The notes beneath the pieces are model-generated. The model made no database searches, was not told the DNA's origin, and worked only from the letters and a program-made list of their open reading frames with translations. This document shows, piece after piece, positions 59,647 to 64,000 of a stretch of DNA of 64,000 nucleotides. How positions within the stretch are numbered: the first letter of the stretch is position 1; each line of letters begins with the position of its first letter. Source of the DNA: Devosia sp. (lineage in GTDB: Bacteria > Pseudomonadota > Alphaproteobacteria > Rhizobiales > Devosiaceae); the NCBI RefSeq assembly GCF_017307495.1, contig NZ_JAFKHE010000030.1, forward strand, positions 24,973 through 88,972, read 5' to 3'. The position numbers and the translations under genes are program-made.

Positions 59647-59997
59647 TCAGGTGCCCGGGTCGCCATCGTCGGGCAGGGCGTCGAGAAACGCACCCAGCCT
59701 GTCGAGGCGTCGTTCCCAGCCGATGCGGCGGTCGTTGATCCATTTCTCCGCGAGGCTCAGCGCGCCCGGATCGATCGTGCAGGTGCGAACCCGCCCGACC
59801 TTCTGCGTTTTCACCAGCCCGCTCTGTTCGAGCACCTGCAGGTGCTGGACCACTGCAGGTAGGCTCATCTTGAATGGTTCGGCCAGCTCGCTGACCGACG
59901 CCGAACCGAGGGTCAACCGCTCTACCATGCGCCGCCGCGTCGGATCGGCGAGGGCCTGGAACATGAGGTCGAGCGGCTCTGCCGGTTGCTTAAGCAT
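59647..59997 (-). CDS. ArsR-family regulator paired with SRPBCC protein
   Basis: 116 residues. Winged-helix ArsR: LDLMFQALADPTRRRMVERL, recognition helix MSLPAVVQHLQVLEQSGLVK. No Cys metal site, and the C-terminus is short. Such ArsR-SRPBCC pairs are common in proteobacteria and are probably autoregulatory. A TTGACA box (60027-60032, minus strand) lies so close that the transcript might be leaderless. Confidence 0.9.
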   Translation of the reverse strand: MLKQPAEPLDLMFQALADPTRRRMVERLTLGSASVSELAEPFKMSLPAVVQHLQVLEQSGLVKTQKVGRVRTCTIDPGALSLAEKWINDRRIGWERRLDRLGAFLDALPDDGDPGT

Positions 59998-60060
59998 AAG
60001 ATTAAGTAATTTAGGTTGACGTCTGCTGTCAATAGTTAGGCCACGACCTAAGCGATGTCA

Positions 60061-61239
60061 CTACGCCCAGCCCCTCTCTCCGGGGTAGCGGTGTACGTCC
60101 AGCCAGTCGTGGTGGAGGTCGACGCCCAGCCCCGGAGCTGTCGAGATCGCCATCCTGCCGTCGCGGATTAGGAGGGGATTGGGGCTGGCCCACTCTAGCG
60201 ACGTGGCACGGCGGGTGCACTCGATGCGCGGACAGTCGAAGATGGCCGCGGCCAGCTGCTGGCTGGCGGCATTGAGCAGCAGACCGCTGACATTGTGCAG
60301 CGTGATCGGTGTCCGGTACAGCGCGGCGAGGTCGGCGATCGCCTTCGTGCCGGTGATGCCGCCCGAGTTGACGATGTCTGGCTGGAGGCAATCCACCGCC
60401 TGGGTCTGGAGGAAGGGCAAGGCCTGCTCGGGCAGCTCGATGTTCTCGCCGGTCATGATCGGGATGCGCGTCGTCTTGCGCAGCGCCACCCAGTTCTCGG
60501 AGAAGCCGGGCTGCAGCGGGTCCTCGAAGTAGATCGGCCGGATCGCCTCCACTGCCTCGGCGACGGCGATGGCGCTCGGCGCATCGAGTTCGTTGTGGCA
60601 GTGGACGATGATGTCGATGTCCTCGCCCAGGTGCTCGCGCGCCAGCTCGTAGGAGCGGCGAATCCGGCGGATGTCGCCCGGCGACAGGCTCGGCACATAT
60701 TCTTGCATGCTGATGCCGATAGCATCGTGGATGTCGACCTTGAACGTCTTGAAGCCGTGCGGGTCGGACTTGAGGTCGGCCGCCGCGTCGCGCCACGCGC
60801 CAGCATCCGTCAGGTCGAAGTGCGGGCAGTGCGAATAGAGCTCGATCTCGCTGCGGAAGGCGCCGCCGAGCAGCTTGTGCACGGGCTGGCCGAGCAGCTT
60901 GCCGGCGAGGTCCCACAGCGCCATGTCGAGTCCCGAGCACACCATCATGTGCGAAGGGCGCTGGCGATAGGCGTAGAACATGTTGTGGTGGTGGACGCCG
61001 ATATCGAGCGGATCCTTGCCGACGAGCTGCAAGTGCGGCAGGCGCGCGCCGCCCTTGGCATGGGTGAGGATCGAGGCGCGGACCAGGTCGCCGTCGAGAT
61101 CGCCGCACTCGCCGTAGCCGGAGACGCCGGCGTCGGTGTCGATGCGGACCAGGCAGAAGCCGCTGTCGAGCCGCATGGCCCTGATGTCGGTGATGGTCGC
61201 CTGGCCCCGGTCGGACGGCGACAGATGTCGTTGCGGCAT
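60061..61239 (-). CDS. enolase-superfamily (mandelate racemase/muconate lactonizing) enzyme
   Basis: 392 residues from ATG at 61239 with GGGGGGA upstream. MR/MLE fold: N-terminal capping domain (about 15-125) and a barrel with metal ligands at EDPL (IYFEDPLQPG) and GENIELP. The first ligand position, usually Asp in VDAN, reads IIVHCHNELD. The catalytic-Lys region reads GFKTFKVDIHD. Probably a sugar-acid dehydratase of the rhamnonate/mannonate/galactarate kind; the substrate cannot be fixed. Divergent from tRNA genes. Confidence 0.87.
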   Translation of the reverse strand: MPQRHLSPSDRGQATITDIRAMRLDSGFCLVRIDTDAGVSGYGECGDLDGDLVRASILTHAKGGARLPHLQLVGKDPLDIGVHHHNMFYAYRQRPSHMMVCSGLDMALWDLAGKLLGQPVHKLLGGAFRSEIELYSHCPHFDLTDAGAWRDAAADLKSDPHGFKTFKVDIHDAIGISMQEYVPSLSPGDIRRIRRSYELAREHLGEDIDIIVHCHNELDAPSAIAVAEAVEAIRPIYFEDPLQPGFSENWVALRKTTRIPIMTGENIELPEQALPFLQTQAVDCLQPDIVNSGGITGTKAIADLAALYRTPITLHNVSGLLLNAASQQLAAAIFDCPRIECTRRATSLEWASPNPLLIRDGRMAISTAPGLGVDLHHDWLDVHRYPGERGWA

Positions 61240-61344
61240 GGTTCCCCCCAAAGGTGTCGGACGCAGCTATAGACCGGGGGCCAGCGCGACGATAGCGGCG
61301 CTCGCCGGCGGGCGACATCTCTGCACTTCAATGTGAGGGAGAGT

Positions 61345-61419
61345 TGGCGCGCCCAAGGGGAATCGAACCCCTGTTCCCGCCGTGAGAGGGCGGTGTCCTG
61401 ACCGCTAGACGATGGGCGC
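61345..61419 (-). tRNA. tRNA-Glu (CTC anticodon)
   Basis: 75 bases including encoded CCA. On the minus strand: acceptor GCGCCCA / TGGGCGC, anticodon stem CCGCC / GGCGG with loop CTCTCAC (anticodon CTC), T arm AGGGG-TTCGATT-CCCCT. Tandem with a second tRNA-Glu upstream. Confidence 0.95.
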
Positions 61420-61478
61420 GGCGGAACTCTTATGGCGATGAACGCCGACCACGTCAACCACCGCCCCATGAAGGGAAG

Positions 61479-61553
61479 TGGCGCGCCCTAGGGGAGTCGA
61501 ACCCCTCTCTGCACCGTGAAAGGGTGCCGTCCTAACCGATAGACGAAGGGCGC
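61479..61553 (-). tRNA. tRNA-Glu (TTC anticodon)
   Basis: 75 bases including CCA. Acceptor GCGCCCT / AGGGCGC, anticodon stem GCACC / GGTGC with loop CTTTCAC (anticodon TTC), T arm GGGG-TTCGACT-CCCC. The two glutamate tRNAs are 59 bases apart and share most of their sequence, so they likely arose by duplication and are co-transcribed. Confidence 0.95.
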
Positions 61554-61620
61554 CGCGGTGGCGTCCGTATAGGGGCGTTCCGGAAGGCTGGCAAGAGCTA
61601 ATTCCGGGCTTTTCGCGCTT

Positions 61621-62073
61621 TCAGCAGCCGGAGAAGGTGATGGGCTTTTTCCAGCCGCGCGGCCGGTCGCGGACGTCGACATGGATGAAATCGCGACCCG
61701 GATAGCAGCCCAGTCCGCCGACCTCGGGGTTCGAGCGTGCGTACGCAATGAGTTCGGACTTCGGGACGCCCGGGATGAAGAAATCCACCGCCAGGCATCG
61801 CATGTGATAGCTGCTGTCGACGCCGCCGCCGATGATGTTGCGGATCGGGTCGCGGTATTGCGAGTTGACCACGATCTTGCGGCCATACCGGCGCTCGAAC
61901 GAGGCGATGACGCTCGCGAGCCTGGGGGAGATGCAGGAATTGTCGACGTCCTCGGAGGCGAGGAACATGCCGGCGCGCTGCACGTAGCCGCCATACGAGG
62001 CCGGTCCGCCACCCCAGAAGAAACAGCCACTGAGAAGCGTTGCGCACGCCAGCGCAGCGATGAGGCGGATCAT
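61621..62073 (-). CDS. DUF882/M15-type D-Ala-D-Ala carboxypeptidase-like lipoprotein
   Basis: 150 residues. Lipoprotein signal LLSGC (Cys about 17). Peptidase M15_3/DUF882 motifs: SSYHMRCLAVDFFIPG (zinc His and Asp) and FIHVDVR. Likely a periplasmic zinc peptidase acting on peptidoglycan peptides. GGGGAAG 6 bases upstream of the ATG. Confidence 0.9.
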   Translation of the reverse strand: MIRLIAALACATLLSGCFFWGGGPASYGGYVQRAGMFLASEDVDNSCISPRLASVIASFERRYGRKIVVNSQYRDPIRNIIGGGVDSSYHMRCLAVDFFIPGVPKSELIAYARSNPEVGGLGCYPGRDFIHVDVRDRPRGWKKPITFSGC

Positions 62074-62174
62074 GAGGTCTTCCCCGAAGGCCAGCCCTTG
62101 CCCGGCCGGATCGTCTTCGGGGAAGCTAATGCGGTTTGGCTAACCGCCGGCTAAGCCGACTGGTTAGCGCCCGG

Positions 62175-62594
62175 TTACCAGGCGCCGGTATTGGGCATGG
62201 ACAGCCACGGCTCGGCCGGCGCGAGGGCAGGGCCGGCCTGCAGGATCTCGATCGAGATGTTGTCGGGCGAGCGCACGAAGGCCATGCGCCCGTCGCGCGG
62301 CGGGCGGTTGATGGTGATGCCCATGTCCTGCAGGTGCCTGCAGGTGGCGTAGATGTCGTCGACCTCGTAGGCGAGATGGCCGAAATTGCGCCCGCCGGCA
62401 TAGACCTCCGGGTCCCAGTTATAGGTCAGCTCGACCTGCGCGTCCGGCTGACCCTTGGGAGCAAGGAACACCAGGGTGTAGCGGCCCTTCTCGTTCTCGG
62501 TGCGGCGCACTTCCTCGAGTCCGAGGCCCTCGCAGTAAAAGCGCAGGCTCTGGTCGATATCGGTGACGCGCACCATGGTGTGCAGGTATCTCAA
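62175..62594 (-). CDS. gloA: lactoylglutathione lyase (glyoxalase I)
   Basis: 139 residues from TTG at 62594, which has an ideal GGAGGA 7 bases upstream. Isomerises the methylglyoxal-glutathione hemithioacetal to lactoylglutathione. MRYLHTMVRVTDIDQSLRFY, ELTYNWDP and FGHLAYEVDDIY supply the metal ligands of the small (Ni-type) bacterial enzyme. C-terminal tail after residue 120 is family-typical. Confidence 0.94.
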   Translation of the reverse strand: MRYLHTMVRVTDIDQSLRFYCEGLGLEEVRRTENEKGRYTLVFLAPKGQPDAQVELTYNWDPEVYAGGRNFGHLAYEVDDIYATCRHLQDMGITINRPPRDGRMAFVRSPDNISIEILQAGPALAPAEPWLSMPNTGAW

Positions 62595-62813
62595 GTCGGT
62601 TCCTCCGAGTGGTCAGGGGGCGGGTCGCGCCGCGTGCGGCACTGTATTGTCGAGTATCTCATGCAGCAACCGGGCCACACCGGCAGGCCATCGCGAAAAA
62701 CCCGGACAAATTCGTAAACGCTTCTTAACTTCCGGCAGTGAATCGGCCAGAGTGCCCCGGTCTTGTAGCGTACCCCGTTCTTGCGGCGGGGCGAGTACGA
62801 AAAGGCTTGAGGC

Positions 62814-63437
62814 ATGGGGGCCAAATCAACACCCGACGGTGACGATCCCGGATTCCGCTCTTCCGAGTCGGTTGATCCCGGCGTGCGGCAGGCGTTGGGG
62901 CATGGGGGCGATCCAGCAATCGATGTGATCGAGGTGGTGGGCACCATCAAATGGTTCGATGTGGCCAAGGGATTCGGCTTCATCATCCCGGACGATGGCC
63001 GCCCGGACGTGCTCCTGCATGTCACCTGCCTGCGCCGCGACGGTTACCAGACCGCCTACGAGGGGTCGCGCGTGGTTGTCGAGGCGCTGGCGCGGCCCGG
63101 GGGGCTGCAGGCCTTCCGCATCCTGTCGATGGACGATTCGACGGCCAAGCATCCGGCGCAGATGCCGGCCCCGCGCACGCATGTCAGCGTCGAGCCCACC
63201 AGCAAGCTGGAGCGTCTCGAGGTGAAGTGGTTCAACCGCATCCGCGGCTTCGGATTCCTCTCCGCCGGCGACGGCGCGCCCGACATCTTCGTGCACATGG
63301 AGACGCTGCGCCGGTTCGGCATCACCGAGCTGAGGCCCGGCCAGCACGTGCTGGTGCGCTACGGCACCGGCCCCAAGGGCCTGATGGTCGCCGAGATCCG
63401 CCCCGATGGCTGGGGCGACGCGCCGAGCTCGCACTGA
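62814..63437 (+). CDS. double cold-shock-domain protein
   Basis: 207 residues. Two CSDs: about 40-105 (GTIKWFDVAKGFGFIIPDDG) and about 132-200 (EVKWFNRIRGFGFLSAGDG APDIFVH, split). RNP1 motifs KGFGFI and RGFGFL are present; RNP2 is VLLHVT in the first and IFVHME in the second, so the first is less canonical. The double-CSD form with a charged N-terminus is common in alphaproteobacteria (like CspD-type). Binds RNA/ssDNA. A terminator follows. Confidence 0.92.
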   Translation: MGAKSTPDGDDPGFRSSESVDPGVRQALGHGGDPAIDVIEVVGTIKWFDVAKGFGFIIPDDGRPDVLLHVTCLRRDGYQTAYEGSRVVVEALARPGGLQAFRILSMDDSTAKHPAQMPAPRTHVSVEPTSKLERLEVKWFNRIRGFGFLSAGDGAPDIFVHMETLRRFGITELRPGQHVLVRYGTGPKGLMVAEIRPDGWGDAPSSH

Positions 63438-63459
63438 GCCGGCAGTCTGGCGGTGGAGG

Positions 63460-63488
63460 CGGCGCCCCGGTGGGCGCCGTTCTTGTTT
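63460..63488 (+). terminator. Rho-independent terminator after the cold-shock gene
   Basis: 7-bp stem CGGCGCC / GGCGCCG with a 6-base loop, then TTCTTGTTT. Confidence 0.8.
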
Positions 63489-64000
63489 CTGGCGGAGGCG
63501 ATGGATCTGCAAGGCTCGGGGCGCCGGGCGAGGCTTGACAGTAGGCCCCGCCCAGAACGCCGGCACTGGTGCGCGTTGCCTCCCCCCACCCAGCTTTGCT
63601 AGTTCGCTATCGCTCACAAGCGCCTCTGCCAGCCATTCGAGCATAGCTCTCATGGCCTTCTTGCCTCAGATTGCTCCACCGGAGCAATCTGCCTTCGGAC
63701 GGCGCGAAGCCCCACAAGGGGGAGGGAGACCCGTGATTCATCCCCCCAGTCACCGGCCTCCCCCCCTTGTGGGGAGGGCAGCAGCTTTGTTCTCGCGTCA
63801 GCGAGGACCTAGCGGAACTGGGTGGGGGAGCCACGCGCGCCGGGCGTGCTTATGCATCCGACAGCCTTGCGGCTTCGGAGTTTGTCAAAGAGCCATCCCT
63901 CCGTTGGAGAGATGAAGCGAACGGGCCGGCGGGGCCTTTGCCCCTCGCGGTAGTCCGCAGAATGAATGAGGCTCACGCCTCGCCGGCCGATCGGGGTTTT
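63489..64000. other. 512-base region without credible genes at the window end
   Basis: Contains an imperfect long inverted repeat (63579-63829, next entry) and a short GGGGC-CTTT-GCCCC hairpin (about 63931-63944). The open frames crossing it are low-complexity and Arg/Pro-rich, unlike proteins. A gene may begin beyond the edge. Confidence 0.5.
63579..63829. repeat. long imperfect inverted repeat (family copy 4)
   Basis: Left arm CCCCCCACCCAGCTTTGCTA with right arm CTAGCGGAACTGGGTGGGGG as its approximate reverse complement. Inner parts CAGATTGCTCCACCGGAGCA / CTCCCCCCCTTGTGGGGAGG are further hairpins. Total about 250 bases; resembles the longer composite REP-like islands of Rhizobiales genomes. 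Confidence 0.65.

Noticed and set aside
61345..61553. Repeat of possible mobile-element type
   Set aside because: The near-identical stretches are two tRNA-Glu genes.
1..64000. CRISPR arrays, prophage, insertion sequences, transposases
   Set aside because: No regularly spaced repeats and no protein with transposase, integrase or phage-structural features.

Overview
The window is typical high-GC alphaproteobacterial chromosome. Conserved blocks (pyrE-acpS-lepB-rnc-era-recO, glyA-nrdR-nusB, DUF177-plsX-fabH-ihfA-MerR, aminotransferase-hom-glpX-recJ), a BA14K protein, an LdtR-type MarR regulator next to an L,D-transpeptidase, and DUF2842, DUF6163 and DUF6898 proteins point to Hyphomicrobiales (Rhizobiales). 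Devosia or a close relative is my best guess; this is inference from gene order and protein style, not from a database search. I see no insertion sequence, prophage, CRISPR array or rRNA. Three tRNA genes are present.

Layout. 1-7.4 kb: end of a large repeat-built OmpA protein, two small membrane proteins, a catalytically degenerate alpha/beta hydrolase and a soluble lytic transglycosylase. 7.6-12.2 kb: dapA, smpB, a FecR-domain protein with a 22-proline tract, a family 5-like uracil-DNA glycosylase, a NYN nuclease and rpoZ. 12.3-18.9 kb: rsh-pyrE-acpS-lepB-rnc-era-recO, mostly with overlapping start and stop codons; a large palindromic repeat separates era from recO. 19-26.8 kb: L,D-transpeptidase with its likely regulator, hemB, RDD protein, bpt, parC. 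27-33.8 kb: SixA-like phosphatase, BA14K, a ZTP-type riboswitch and glyA, nrdR, nusB, an MFS transporter, bamE, a cytochrome bc1 chaperone and DUF177. 34-39.6 kb: plsX-fabH, ihfA, MerR, ybaK beside tRNA-Pro(GGG), an APH-type kinase and a phosphoesterase.

39.6-44 kb is a small polysaccharide-export cluster: a cyclic-nucleotide-binding protein without a DNA-binding domain, a Wza-like lipoprotein, a GumC/Wzc-like co-polymerase whose cytoplasmic kinase-like domain lacks a Walker A lysine, and a NodB-type deacetylase that has lost its metal ligands. 44-48 kb: ctaA, rplM-rpsI, a glycosyltransferase and a cytochrome c. 48-49 kb: an SdpR/SdpI-type repressor and immunity pair with a perfect palindrome in the promoter. 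49.3-57 kb: aminotransferase, a sulfotransferase that looks inserted, homoserine dehydrogenase, glpX, a Tim44-like protein and recJ. 57-63.5 kb: cfa, an ArsR/SRPBCC pair, an enolase-superfamily enzyme, two tandem tRNA-Glu genes, a DUF882 peptidase, gloA and a double cold-shock protein.

The most unusual object is homoserine dehydrogenase (51554-53062). It carries an in-frame N-terminal helical domain of about 60 residues resembling small stand-alone HTH-like alphaproteobacterial proteins. Its promoter holds three CCTAT/ATAGG half-sites at exact 11-bp spacing between the -35 and -10 boxes. Together they suggest a metabolic enzyme that may regulate its own gene. Second in interest are three degenerate enzymes (hydrolase, kinase-like domain, deacetylase), two of them in the polysaccharide cluster, and a structured leader with a short alanine-rich ORF upstream of the aminotransferase.
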